Shown here: positions 37,281 through 45,903 of the stretch, one piece after another | How positions within the stretch are numbered: position 1 is the stretch's first letter | Layout: every line of letters begins with the position of its first letter | Source of the DNA: Bradyrhizobium elkanii USDA 76 | GTDB lineage: Bacteria > Pseudomonadota > Alphaproteobacteria > Rhizobiales > Xanthobacteraceae | Reading direction: 5' to 3' | Assembly: GCF_023278185.1 (NCBI RefSeq) | Contig: NZ_CP066356.1 | Span: 7,184,001-7,248,000 of the forward strand | Length of the DNA: 64,000 bases | The notes under the pieces: generated by a model | Database searches by the model: none | The model's input: the letters and a program-made list of their open reading frames with translations, nothing else | Told to the model about the DNA's origin: nothing | Position numbers and translations under genes: made by a program

Positions 37281-37895
37281 ATGCTCCGGTATCTGCTCGA
37301 TCCGGCTAACGCGATCACAGCATCGGGCATGATATTGTCCGGGGTCGCCTTGTCTCTCGTGACGGACGGCCGCATCGAACTTGCCGTTGCAGTCGCACTC
37401 TGGGCAATGCTTGCAGACCATCTCGACGGGATTGTCGCACGCCGGATCCGGAACCGTTCAGAAGCAGCCGCAACGATGGGCAAGAGTCTCGACGGCTTCT
37501 CTGATCTCATTTACGGCGCGGTATTTCCCTCGATCGCGTTGCTGCAGTTGCACGGCGTCACCCTGCTGTCTGCCGCTGTGGGCACCACGCTGCTCGTCGC
37601 AGGTGCCCTCCGTCTGAGCTACTTTGGAATCACTGGCCTGTCGACGGATCGTTGCTTTACGGGTCTGCCGTTATCCTATGACGTTCCGATCCTTGCACTC
37701 CTCGTGCTGGCAGAGCCCTTTGTGCAACAGCCATTGTTCTCATGGCTGCTTCCCGGCACCTTTGCCACACTCGCCGCGTTGCACGTTTCATCCATTCGGG
37801 TTCCGGCCCCGACCCGATCGATGTACATCGCAATTGTTCTGTTCAGCGTCGCGGCTTCAGCCGCTCTGTCGATCCGTGCGCTGTTTTTTGCCTAG
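37281..37895 (+). CDS. CDP-alcohol phosphatidyltransferase-family membrane enzyme
   Basis: 204 residues from the ATG at 37281; GTG 37272 and TTG 37263 are alternatives. The motif reads DHLDGIVARRIRNRSEAAAT then MGKSLDGFSDLIYG, the DGxxAR...G...D...D signature of CDP-alcohol phosphotransferases, with a 12-residue rather than 8-residue middle gap. About six hydrophobic helices follow. The family moves a phospho-group (or phosphonate) from a CDP/CMP carrier to an alcohol acceptor. Next to a cytidylyltransferase it would transfer the activated phosphonate to a lipid or small alcohol. Its 5' end nearly touches the previous gene. Confidence 0.85.
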   Translation: MLRYLLDPANAITASGMILSGVALSLVTDGRIELAVAVALWAMLADHLDGIVARRIRNRSEAAATMGKSLDGFSDLIYGAVFPSIALLQLHGVTLLSAAVGTTLLVAGALRLSYFGITGLSTDRCFTGLPLSYDVPILALLVLAEPFVQQPLFSWLLPGTFATLAALHVSSIRVPAPTRSMYIAIVLFSVAASAALSIRALFFA

Positions 37896-37925
37896 CCGGA
37901 TCCCCTCATGCGCCAGGAGGCACCA

Positions 37926-39062
37926 ATGCGCAAGGACGTTATCGACTTGTCACGAGCGGTACCGCCGGTCGTTCCGGCCCTGGAGGCCGCGCTCGCAAAG
38001 AGCATCGAGGCACGAGTTTACCGTCCTGACGCCGGAGGGCTTCTGAGAACAAACCGGCCGCGCGGAACAGAGGAGGATCGAAGAACCGGGGCGGAATGGA
38101 TCTCCCAGCGCCTCGGATTCACGCCGGACATCGACCGCATGATTGTCACCAATGGCACCCTGAATGTCCTGTTCCTGCTGCTGAACCACCTCGTGGGCAG
38201 AAGCGGCACATTGCTCACCGAAGAGATGACGTATCCCAACATGCAGGCGCTGTCCGGCATCCTTGGCTTCAATATCAGGGGAATACCGATGGATCGTGAA
38301 GGGTTGAAACCTGACGCGTTCGAGGATGTTTGCCGCAAGATCGACACGTCCAAGGTTCTTTACACGATTCCTACTGTGCAGAACCCCACGGCGGCCGTGA
38401 TGTCATCCGGAAGACGCGTCGAGATAGCCACGATAGCGCGAAGATACAACGTTCTGATCATCGAGGATGATGCACAGGCACTGATGGTCGAGGACGCGGG
38501 AGCTCCGATTGCAACGCTCGCTCCGGAGCTTACCTGGTATGTGATGGGGCTGGCCAAGACGGTCGTGATGGGAATGCGCGTGGCGTTCCTGATGGCTCCG
38601 CGAGCAGGGGATGCCACCGCATTGATGGAAAAATTCGGCAAGATGTCGATGTGGTTTGTGGCTGCACTGCACGCCGAACTTGCCCAGGCCTTCGTTGCGA
38701 ACAGGACCGCACATGAGGCAACAACAAGCATCCGGAAGATCGCCGCCTCACGGCGCCGGATTGCCGCAGACGTCCTGCAAAGGCCTGATCTTGCCGGCGG
38801 GCCGCTGGGACTTCACGTCTGGGTCCCGACCCGACCGGACGCCAGGAGCCTGGCGAGCGAGGCTCTGGCGGCAGGTGTACTTGTGCGTCCAGGTTTTCAG
38901 TTTGCAGCTGAACCGGTACCGACCGGAGCGATGCAAGGACTTCGGGTGTCATACTGCGAAACACGTAACGAGGACGATCTGCGACGCGGTCTGGCGATCT
39001 TGGCAAAGATCATTTCGGCCCGGGACGCCTGGCCGGATACTGCGGCTACCTGCGGTCATTGA
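37926..39062 (+). CDS. PLP-dependent fold-I aminotransferase
   Basis: 378 residues from the ATG at 37926 with CAGGAGG upstream. RMIVTNGTLNVLFLLLNHLV is the PLP-phosphate loop region, VLYTIPTVQNPTAAVMSSGR the substrate-binding NP motif, VLIIEDDAQALM the ring-stacking Asp segment, and WYVMGLAKTVVMGMRVAFLM should hold the PLP lysine (AKTVVMGMR). The profile is that of MocR/2-aminoadipate-type aminotransferases without the N-terminal HTH. In this context it may transaminate phosphonopyruvate to phosphonoalanine and so pull the PEP mutase reaction, or act later. Substrate not provable here. Confidence 0.85.
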   Translation: MRKDVIDLSRAVPPVVPALEAALAKSIEARVYRPDAGGLLRTNRPRGTEEDRRTGAEWISQRLGFTPDIDRMIVTNGTLNVLFLLLNHLVGRSGTLLTEEMTYPNMQALSGILGFNIRGIPMDREGLKPDAFEDVCRKIDTSKVLYTIPTVQNPTAAVMSSGRRVEIATIARRYNVLIIEDDAQALMVEDAGAPIATLAPELTWYVMGLAKTVVMGMRVAFLMAPRAGDATALMEKFGKMSMWFVAALHAELAQAFVANRTAHEATTSIRKIAASRRRIAADVLQRPDLAGGPLGLHVWVPTRPDARSLASEALAAGVLVRPGFQFAAEPVPTGAMQGLRVSYCETRNEDDLRRGLAILAKIISARDAWPDTAATCGH

Positions 39063-39193
39063 TCGCTGTGCGGCGGTCCGGCCATAACAGTTTGCGAGAT
39101 CGCGACTGACAGGCGCCCGTCGGGCGGAGATTACCACCCCGGCAGGCTCACTTCACGGCAGCTGTTGCAGGATGAGGACGAGGAGAAGGCCGC

Positions 39194-39982
39194 ATGACGG
39201 AAGCAAGCGAACTGTTTCGCGGAGCGGCGCGCTACTACACACGACACAGGCTCGGCTATCCCGAAGATCTGTTCCGATCATTACTTCGCGTCTGCCGGCT
39301 CGCAGACAGGAGCCGCGCGATCGACCTCGGTGCGGGGACCGGACAGATCAGCATTCCCCTTGCCCATTCGATTGCGGATGTGCTGTCCGTCGATCCCAAT
39401 GATGAAATGATCGAGGAAGGCAGGCGAAGGGCGAGGGAAAAAGGACTTGCGAACATCCGGTTTGTGGTATCGCGATCTGAAGATCTTCCCGAACCTGCGC
39501 CCTTGTTTCACATTGCGACGATTGCGAGCTCATTTCACTGGATGGAGCGAGACAGGGTACTTTCAAAGCTGTGCCGGATGCTGGAGCCGGACGGGTGCGT
39601 TGCGATCATCGATCGCGAGCGGCGCGGTTCGCAGCCCGACGGATGGACCACAGCGATGTGGAACGAAATGAGAGATTTCTGGGGAGGGAGCTTTCCGGCG
39701 GGTCCTGGGACCGTCCGGCAAATGACCGTGTCGCACCTTGAGATGCTCCAGGCTTCCGCCTTCAATGAAGTAACAGAACTACGTCACTACTACGAGCACA
39801 AATGGAACATCGATGATCTTCTGGGTTACCTTTATTCCACGTCTGCAGGTGCTCCGGGTACTCTGGGTCCTCGTCGTGACGAGTTTGCGAGGCGCATGCG
39901 CCGCCTGCTGCTGTCCTGTTCACCCTCCGGCTCCTTTGTAGAACAGGGCTACATCACGACATTGCTCGGATACAGACCCTGA
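39194..39982 (+). CDS. SAM-dependent class I methyltransferase (copy 1)
   Basis: 262 residues from the ATG at 39194, preceded by GAGGAGAAGG. RAIDLGAGTGQISIPLAHSI is motif I (DLGxGTG), VDPNDEMIEEGRRRA the acidic loop, and RMLEPDGCVAIIDRERRG the post-IV region; ATIASSFHWMERD is the typical UbiE/Methyltransf_11 segment. A paralogue lies at 42261 with the same length and block order, for example FWGGSFPAGPG against FWGGSLPAGPG. Both keep DLGAGTG, so both should bind SAM. Likely tailoring enzyme of the phosphonate cluster; it is the last gene of the run from 35136. Confidence 0.88.
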   Translation: MTEASELFRGAARYYTRHRLGYPEDLFRSLLRVCRLADRSRAIDLGAGTGQISIPLAHSIADVLSVDPNDEMIEEGRRRAREKGLANIRFVVSRSEDLPEPAPLFHIATIASSFHWMERDRVLSKLCRMLEPDGCVAIIDRERRGSQPDGWTTAMWNEMRDFWGGSFPAGPGTVRQMTVSHLEMLQASAFNEVTELRHYYEHKWNIDDLLGYLYSTSAGAPGTLGPRRDEFARRMRRLLLSCSPSGSFVEQGYITTLLGYRP

Positions 39983-40058
39983 TCGTCGCAGGCCCGTACG
40001 CCCGCCTGTCGCGCTTATGCCTTCGCGCTTCCCACGCCCTGGAATAGCAGTCGCCTCT

Positions 40059-41417
40059 TCATGGGCGTCCGCTTCCGCCTGCGCGCAAGAACCCGTTGGG
40101 CGGCCGCTTCAAACCGATGTTCTCTCTCAGGGTTTGTCCGCAGTACGCGGATCTGAATCGTCCCCGTCTGCGCAATTCGGGGACCACAAGCCCGATAAAG
40201 TCCTTGAGTCCGCCGGGAACGGTCGCCGGCATTACGTTGAAGCCATCGGCTGCACCCTGATCAAGGAACTCTATCATGACATCTGCGATTTCGTCCGGTG
40301 TCCCCACGATCATCAGGTGGCCTTTGCTGTCCGATATGAAGTCGATCAGCTGTCGCCAGGTCATGTTCTGCCTTGCCGCCACCTCGAGGAGCAGTTTCTG
40401 TCGACTCTGGACGAGATTTGTCTGCGGCAGGGCCGCGGGGACCCTGGCGTCAAGATCGATCGCGCGCAGATCCGCAACGGAGCCCAGCACGCGATCTGCC
40501 AATCCAATCCGGGCATCGATGTGCGTATAATCTTGCAGTCTTCGGAGGATCCCGGAGGCCTCCTGCCTCGTTCTCCCGACGATCGGGACAAGGCCCGGCA
40601 TGATCAGCACCTCGTCCTCTTCCCGCCCGAGGGCGTGCGCTTTCTTTCTGATCGTTGCGTAGAACCTCTTGCCACCCTCCAGAAACGGCTGGGCGGTAAA
40701 TACGACCTCGGCGAATTCTGCAGCGAACGACATACCGGCGTCCGATGCGCCGGCCTGGACCAGCACGGGATGCCCCTGCGGCGGCCTTGCGACGTTCAAT
40801 GGACCTCTGACTGACAGAAATTGCCCGCGGTAATTCAACGGGTGCAGCTTGGTCGTATCAACGAAAATGCCCGTCTTCTTGTTGCGAATGAAAGCATCAT
40901 CTTCCCATGTATCCCAAAGTCCTCTGACGACCTGGACGAACTCTCTCGCGCGCGCATAGCGGGCGTCGTGATCCGGCAGCTCCTCCTGGCCGAAATTGCC
41001 GGCCTCGAACTTATGACCCGAGGTAACAACGTTCCATGCCGCGCGGCCGCCTGACATGTGGTCGAGCGAGGCGAGCATGCGTGCGAGATGATAAGGCTGC
41101 TGGTAAGTCGTTGTCGCGGTCGCAACAAGGCCGATGCTTGTGGTTCTTGACGAGAGCGACGACAGAAGTGTGATTGGCTCGAAGCCGTCGTTCCGGCCCG
41201 CACGAGCTATTGCCGCCGGATCTGGTTCCATTACGCTTGGCGTATCGGCCAGGAAGATGAAGTGAAATGCGGCATCTTCGGCGAGCCGTGCCAGAGATGC
41301 ATAATGATCGATATTGATTCCGCCATTTGCGGGTACGTCCGGATCCCGCCAGGCGCCTTCGTGATATCCCGCCTGGTTGAGAAACAGCCCCAGCTTCATG
41401 TCGCCCCTGTTTGGCAT
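40059..41417 (-). CDS. LLM-class flavin-dependent monooxygenase (NtaA/SnaA/DszA type)
   Basis: 452 residues from the ATG at 41417; an ATG at 41399 giving MKLGLFLNQAGYHEGAWRDP is equally good. FIFLADTPSVMEPDPAAIAR, then LEPITLLSSLSSRTTSIGLV-like core and MSGGRAAWNVVTSGHKFEAG follow the nitrilotriacetate/alkane monooxygenase group of the bacterial luciferase-like superfamily. These use FMNH2 from a separate reductase. It is transcribed against the two flanking methyltransferases. A role in oxidising a C-P or N-containing intermediate is possible; degradation of an exogenous amine or sulfonate is the alternative. Probably cytoplasmic and intact. Confidence 0.85.
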   Translation of the reverse strand: MPNRGDMKLGLFLNQAGYHEGAWRDPDVPANGGINIDHYASLARLAEDAAFHFIFLADTPSVMEPDPAAIARAGRNDGFEPITLLSSLSSRTTSIGLVATATTTYQQPYHLARMLASLDHMSGGRAAWNVVTSGHKFEAGNFGQEELPDHDARYARAREFVQVVRGLWDTWEDDAFIRNKKTGIFVDTTKLHPLNYRGQFLSVRGPLNVARPPQGHPVLVQAGASDAGMSFAAEFAEVVFTAQPFLEGGKRFYATIRKKAHALGREEDEVLIMPGLVPIVGRTRQEASGILRRLQDYTHIDARIGLADRVLGSVADLRAIDLDARVPAALPQTNLVQSRQKLLLEVAARQNMTWRQLIDFISDSKGHLMIVGTPDEIADVMIEFLDQGAADGFNVMPATVPGGLKDFIGLVVPELRRRGRFRSAYCGQTLRENIGLKRPPNGFLRAGGSGRP

Positions 41418-42260
41418 GCCTGTCTCCAGTTCGAAGAAAATCCGCCGGCGCGGTGCCCGTCAGCTGTTCATTCGAGCCAGGGGCTCGCGCCGGCCGGCAG
41501 GCTCAGGTCGTCCGGATTCATTTTGGTCGGCGAGAGCCGCTCCCCTGACAAGGCGAGCAGAAATGCTGGAGGGATATGTCCTCGATCAAGTGCATCGAAA
41601 TGTCGAACCACTGCCGGTCTGATTACTCCAGTTGAAAGACAAACTGTGAAATCGTCACCGCTGAACACTGGTAGGCCCGCAGATCCGTTTCGGCCACACC
41701 GCTCACCGGAGCAGGCGAAGACTTGTTCACCTGACAACCTGATCGCGTGTCGCCCAGCGGAAAGCGCAGCTAAAGATTGCACCATTGCAGGCAGTTGACG
41801 AAACCGGGTAGCGATTGCGAACGAATGTAGCGTCTGCCGAAGCGACGAGGATTACGCTGCAGTCAACTACCGCGTTGGGCAATTGATGCAGCCGGCGAAG
41901 CATGGCATCGGTCGAAAGGAAGCCAGGACACGACCTCCGCACCGCCTTGACCACCGTCGGTTCACACACGCGATCCGCCGGATGTAACCTGCAGAAGTTA
42001 GCTGGCGCCCGGAGCCACTTCAGCGCGCAGCGTCAAGGTCGCAGGGGGCTCCCGGAAGAAGCGATCCTGCGCGTGCCAGTCCGGTCGGGGCTCCGGACCA
42101 ACAGGAGCCTTCTTCCCGGAAAGCCGCGCTTCCGGCGACTGATAGCGATAATGGCAAATTGCAACACTTAACATTTCGGTCCACGGCCGGCGGGTTGCTG
42201 CCCGATTGCCCAGAGGGCAGCGGAGTATACGGGGACCTGAGCAGATGTCCGGAGGCAGTC
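41418..42260. other. Gap between the monooxygenase and the second methyltransferase
   Basis: No convincing gene in about 840 bp. It must contain the divergent promoters for the two flanking genes; a GGAGG ribosome binding site ends it. Confidence 0.45.
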
Positions 42261-43067
42261 ATGTTTGCAGCGAGTGAGATATTCAGTGGTGCTGCGCCCT
42301 ACTACGCGCGGCACGCCGTACCTTATCCGGAGGATGTCTTCAGATCGTTGATCCGGCTTTGCCGCCTCACCACGAGTACTCGTGTACTCGATCTTGGTGC
42401 CGGCACGGGACAGATCGGCCTTCCCCTGGCGCAATCCGTAGGGAACGTGTTTTCCGTCGATCCAAGCAGCGAAATGGTCGAGGAAGGGAGGCGAATGGCA
42501 AGCACCCGTGGAGTCAACAATCTGGACTTCCTCGTGTCGACGTCCGAGAACCTGCAATTGCCCGCCTCATCATTTGACCTCGCAACCATTGCCCTCTCCT
42601 TCCACTGGATGGATCGGGCCGCGACACTGGCAAAGCTGTCACAAATCGTGAAACCTGATGGATGCGTCGCGATCATCGATCGCGTGCGGGAGCATTCCGA
42701 ACCTGGAGAATGGTACAATGCAATGGTGAACGACATTACCGACTTCTGGGGCGGCAGCCTGCCCGCCGGTCCCGGAGGCGTACGGCCAAGGCTGACAGGA
42801 TCGCATCGGGAAGTCCTTGGCGCTTCCGATTTCAACGAAATCACGGAACTTCGTCACGACTACCAGTATCACTGGATCATTGATGACCTTCTTGGCTGGC
42901 TGTCCTCGACCGCAATGGGTGCACCAGGCACTTTGGGCCCCCGTCGCGAAGGGTTTTTGACGCGCGTCCGTCAGCTTTTGCTGTCGCACTCGCCGTCGGG
43001 CTCTTTTATGGACCGCGGTCACATCACGACCTTGATCGGATACCGATCCCGAAGCAAAAGCCTTTGA
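42261..43067 (+). CDS. SAM-dependent class I methyltransferase (copy 2)
   Basis: 268 residues from the ATG at 42261, chosen for the CCGGAGG just upstream and because MFAASEIFSGAAPYYARHAV aligns with the start of the paralogue at 39194. TRVLDLGAGTGQIGLPLAQS is motif I, and SVDPSSEMVEEGRRMAS and VKPDGCVAIIDRVREHSEPG follow in the same order. The ends match the paralogue too: GAPGTLGPRREGF and LLLSHSPSGSF. The pair looks like a duplication with divergence, perhaps giving two successive methylations. It converges on the carbamoyltransferase gene. Confidence 0.88.
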   Translation: MFAASEIFSGAAPYYARHAVPYPEDVFRSLIRLCRLTTSTRVLDLGAGTGQIGLPLAQSVGNVFSVDPSSEMVEEGRRMASTRGVNNLDFLVSTSENLQLPASSFDLATIALSFHWMDRAATLAKLSQIVKPDGCVAIIDRVREHSEPGEWYNAMVNDITDFWGGSLPAGPGGVRPRLTGSHREVLGASDFNEITELRHDYQYHWIIDDLLGWLSSTAMGAPGTLGPRREGFLTRVRQLLLSHSPSGSFMDRGHITTLIGYRSRSKSL

Positions 43068-43256
43068 GCGAGCGCTGGCTGATTTCCGGTGTACGTCCTG
43101 CAGACGTGCCGACGGAGCTCCGTCGGCAACTTTCCATACAGGTTCGAAAACCGCGATTGTTGCGCTGGCCAGATAGCATCAGGGCGATCGATCGAGATCA
43201 CAAACATTGATGACGCGTTCTGATTGAGCCCGCCGGGCGAGGAATACGCGATCGCC

Positions 43257-44954
43257 CTACCCGGAATGGCGCGTTTCGCTCGCCCGAGCTCTGGTCCAGA
43301 GCAGGCCCTCGCTCCATATGTGTCCGACACGTCCCCACCGGCAGGCAGCTGCAACGTCGGGAAAGAAGCCGCATCCATGGTGATTGGCGCTCGTATTGCA
43401 GAGCAGCGGAAGTCCCGTAAGCCTTTCATACTCGACGAGAAGCCGGGCGATCGCGTGCCGGGAGTCACGGGGCACTGTCTGCAATCGCGCGGACCCGTCG
43501 AGGTGCACCACGGCAGGAATCCTGTTTCGCAGTTCAGCCAGCGTCTGGTGCTCGAAAAGCATGTAGCGGTCCGGCGTTCCGGGGCTGAAAAATTCCGGTG
43601 CCCGATCCTCGAGGCAAATCGGCGCCACGGGTCGGAAATGCTCCCGGCATTTGATCCCGTTGAGATGGTTCTTCATCCCTGCTGAGGTCGCGGCAGCAAG
43701 AATGCTCCTGCCCCCCAGAGCTCTCGGTCCGAGCTCGGCTCGACCGTCAAGGAAGACCACAGGGTGGTTGTCGGCCAGGATAGTGGCAAGTTCCTGCATG
43801 CTGCAGGGCGACGCCTCCCATTCGCTTGGTACATCGGCGCGCTGCAGGGCCGGACCGCTATAGACGGACCACTCGAGCGGCACGAAACCCCTGTCTGTTG
43901 CCAGGGCGGAGCAGGCAGCACCGATTGCCGAGCCGCTGTCGTTGGGAAACGGCGGCACCCAGACAGCATCGAACAGGCCTGACGCACGCAGCGTCGTATT
44001 CCATTTGATGTTGAGACCGCAACCGCCGGCAATACAAAGATTTCGGATCCCTGGCAGGTGCGAATGGCGCTGCAAGGCAGCCGTCATTTCCCGGACGAGC
44101 ATACGCTCGAGAAAACAATGAAAAGACGCAAGCACATTTTCAGGCGCGTGATTCCCCAGTCTTGCGATGCTGACCTCGAGGAGGTCGTGCCACGCTGCAA
44201 GCGCGTAATCTATGCTTGCGACCTCTCCGCGGTAATTGCGACCGAGCCTGTCGTCCGCCGCAACACGCTCCTCGTAAAGCTCCTGAAATACCGCCACGAC
44301 CGCTTCATCAAAAGACCCGAGCGCGATATAGGCCATCACCTTGCCGGCAATGCTGCGGTCTCCGCCTCCGGCGCGGTTCGATCTTTTGTAGGGCCCGAAC
44401 TTGTGGCCAGCCAGTACATAGGCATGCCCGATCACCGGAAACAGCGATTCAACAAAACGGGCCTCGTGGCGCTCTACATGATAAAGACGCGGAGGTATAC
44501 CGCCGTCCCACACAAGACAGACAGCGGGTTTTCCTGTCTGCGCAAACGGGCTGGTGCAGTAGGCCGACGCAAGATGCCCTGTCACATGCGGGTAGCTCCT
44601 GTAAGACAGGACTTCGCGACCGAGCATGAGGCCCGAACTTTCGCACGCAGCCAGCAGACCGCTGGCGTACGGCTCAAGATAGGGCGCCGCCTTGAGAGTG
44701 ACAGGCTTGTTACTGCTGACGACATCGAACCGCGTCCGTGGGTCACCGGGCCAACCGTCGATGACGTACTCATCGATGTCCTTCGGACCCAGACCCTGCG
44801 CGGCCAGGGCGACGACAATGTCATCCAGATTGCCAATGTGCAGGTAGCGCGGATTGTTACCGCGCTTTTCCTGCTCAATACAGAAGACAAGACGCCCGTC
44901 CTCGACGAGGGCGATTGCTCCATCATGTGTCAATTTGATACCGCAGATGCGCAT
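43257..44954 (-). CDS. NodU/TobZ-family carbamoyltransferase
   Basis: 565 residues from the ATG at 44954. The N-terminal half begins MRICGIKLTHDGAIALVEDG, with the LTHDGA metal/ATP-binding element, and has FIEQEKRG-like and VTGHLASAYCTSPFAQTGKP blocks. IRNLCIAGGCGLNIKWNTTL is the ASKHA-type GG motif. The C-terminal YrdC-like part has AELGPRALGGRSILAAATSA and CREHFRPVAPICLEDRAPEF. NodU 6-O-carbamoylates Nod factors and TobZ/CmcH act on antibiotics, using carbamoyl phosphate and ATP. Here it may decorate the phosphonate product or a Nod factor; the similarity alone does not decide. Intact. Confidence 0.88.
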   Translation of the reverse strand: MRICGIKLTHDGAIALVEDGRLVFCIEQEKRGNNPRYLHIGNLDDIVVALAAQGLGPKDIDEYVIDGWPGDPRTRFDVVSSNKPVTLKAAPYLEPYASGLLAACESSGLMLGREVLSYRSYPHVTGHLASAYCTSPFAQTGKPAVCLVWDGGIPPRLYHVERHEARFVESLFPVIGHAYVLAGHKFGPYKRSNRAGGGDRSIAGKVMAYIALGSFDEAVVAVFQELYEERVAADDRLGRNYRGEVASIDYALAAWHDLLEVSIARLGNHAPENVLASFHCFLERMLVREMTAALQRHSHLPGIRNLCIAGGCGLNIKWNTTLRASGLFDAVWVPPFPNDSGSAIGAACSALATDRGFVPLEWSVYSGPALQRADVPSEWEASPCSMQELATILADNHPVVFLDGRAELGPRALGGRSILAAATSAGMKNHLNGIKCREHFRPVAPICLEDRAPEFFSPGTPDRYMLFEHQTLAELRNRIPAVVHLDGSARLQTVPRDSRHAIARLLVEYERLTGLPLLCNTSANHHGCGFFPDVAAACRWGRVGHIWSEGLLWTRARASETRHSG

Positions 44955-45428
44955 CGTGCCTCCGTCTTGTTGTTGCGCCCCGCCCCGGGTTCAACGATCG
45001 AAGCCGTCGCGACTGCTACTGATCACTGGACTGCCCCCCAATCGACATACGCGTTACGCCGGCCGCTACTGACGCTCGTTGCGTTTGCGTTGTCGCATTC
45101 CGGATCTGGAGCGATGCAGTATGCAGGCCAGGTGCGGGCTGTCAGAATCGCTTGACGCAGGAGGCCGATGCCGCTGCTGCAAAACCGCGTGGCGGATTGC
45201 GCACATCGGGAAGGTCGATTACGAACAGCGGTGGGCGAGGTCGGCCAAAGCCCGTTTTCGAACTGCTATTCCGTTCAGGCATCACAAATCAGTACTGGCG
45301 GCCGAAGTGGTCTTCGCCGATTGCGCGCGTTCACGAACAACGTGGATCATGCTGGCCCGGCGAGCGGCCGCCCACCTGGCGGCAGAATTTAGGCGGCATT
45401 GGAGCCTGCGCCCCCATCGCAGCAGCCT
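44955..45428. other. Intergenic stretch without a recognised gene
   Basis: Several short plus-strand frames here show no family character; nothing supportable. Confidence 0.4.
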
Positions 45429-45572
45429 ATGCTGACTGACAAAGAGCAATCCGAGCGGTTCACGGGGACCGCGCGGGAACTCGGGACAGACGAAAGTGGG
45501 GAGAGCTTCGAGAAGGCTATGGATGCGATTCCAGGCGACAATGGTAAAAATAACTCAAAGCAAATCTCGTAA
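45429..45572 (+). CDS. Small hypothetical protein of a Bradyrhizobium-type family
   Basis: 47 residues from an ATG at 45429: MLTDKEQSERFTGTARELGT, then DESGESFEKAMDAIPG. Short acidic proteins with the EQSERF.. ARELG.DESGE.FE.A pattern are common in Bradyrhizobium; function unknown. It is too short for most gene callers. The Lys/Asn-rich tail is probably disordered. Confidence 0.6.
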   Translation: MLTDKEQSERFTGTARELGTDESGESFEKAMDAIPGDNGKNNSKQIS

Positions 45573-45690
45573 GCCATTGAAATACAAAGATTAATTTTTG
45601 TTCATCTTTTGTTGTACACCTTGGGATCATATTGACCCACCATATGTTGGTTAAGTACGGTCATTTGATCTAACTGGCGAGGGTGCATCC

Positions 45691-45903
45691 ATGACGTCCA
45701 AGAAGCAAAGCGTCGAGTCTATGGACGCTCTCGGGCGTAGCATCGAAAAGAATCTTTCCCGAGAATTTGACCAGTTCTATATCGAGCAAGGTCTTGCTTC
45801 GGAACATAGCATCGCGGTCAAGAACGATTTCTTTCGCTCTCTCAATCTAAGCCGATTCAGCATTAGCGCAATTGGCGGCCGTCACACGACTGAGTGTGAG
45901 TAA
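45691..45903 (+). CDS. Small protein preceding a nucleotidyltransferase, possible antitoxin
   Basis: 70 residues: MTSKKQSVESMDALGRSIEK, then NLSREFDQFYIEQGLASEHS. Not recognised. It overlaps the following nucleotidyltransferase gene by 8 bp, with GTG at 45896 inside its end, so the two are translationally coupled. An AT-rich promoter-like stretch lies upstream (45580-45680). The arrangement is that of a toxin-antitoxin pair, with this as the small partner; that is inference from layout. Confidence 0.5.
   Translation: MTSKKQSVESMDALGRSIEKNLSREFDQFYIEQGLASEHSIAVKNDFFRSLNLSRFSISAIGGRHTTECE

Noticed and set aside
44058..45155. 365-codon plus-strand frame opposite the carbamoyltransferase
   Set aside because: Shadow of the NodU-like gene; its composition is Arg/His-rich nonsense.
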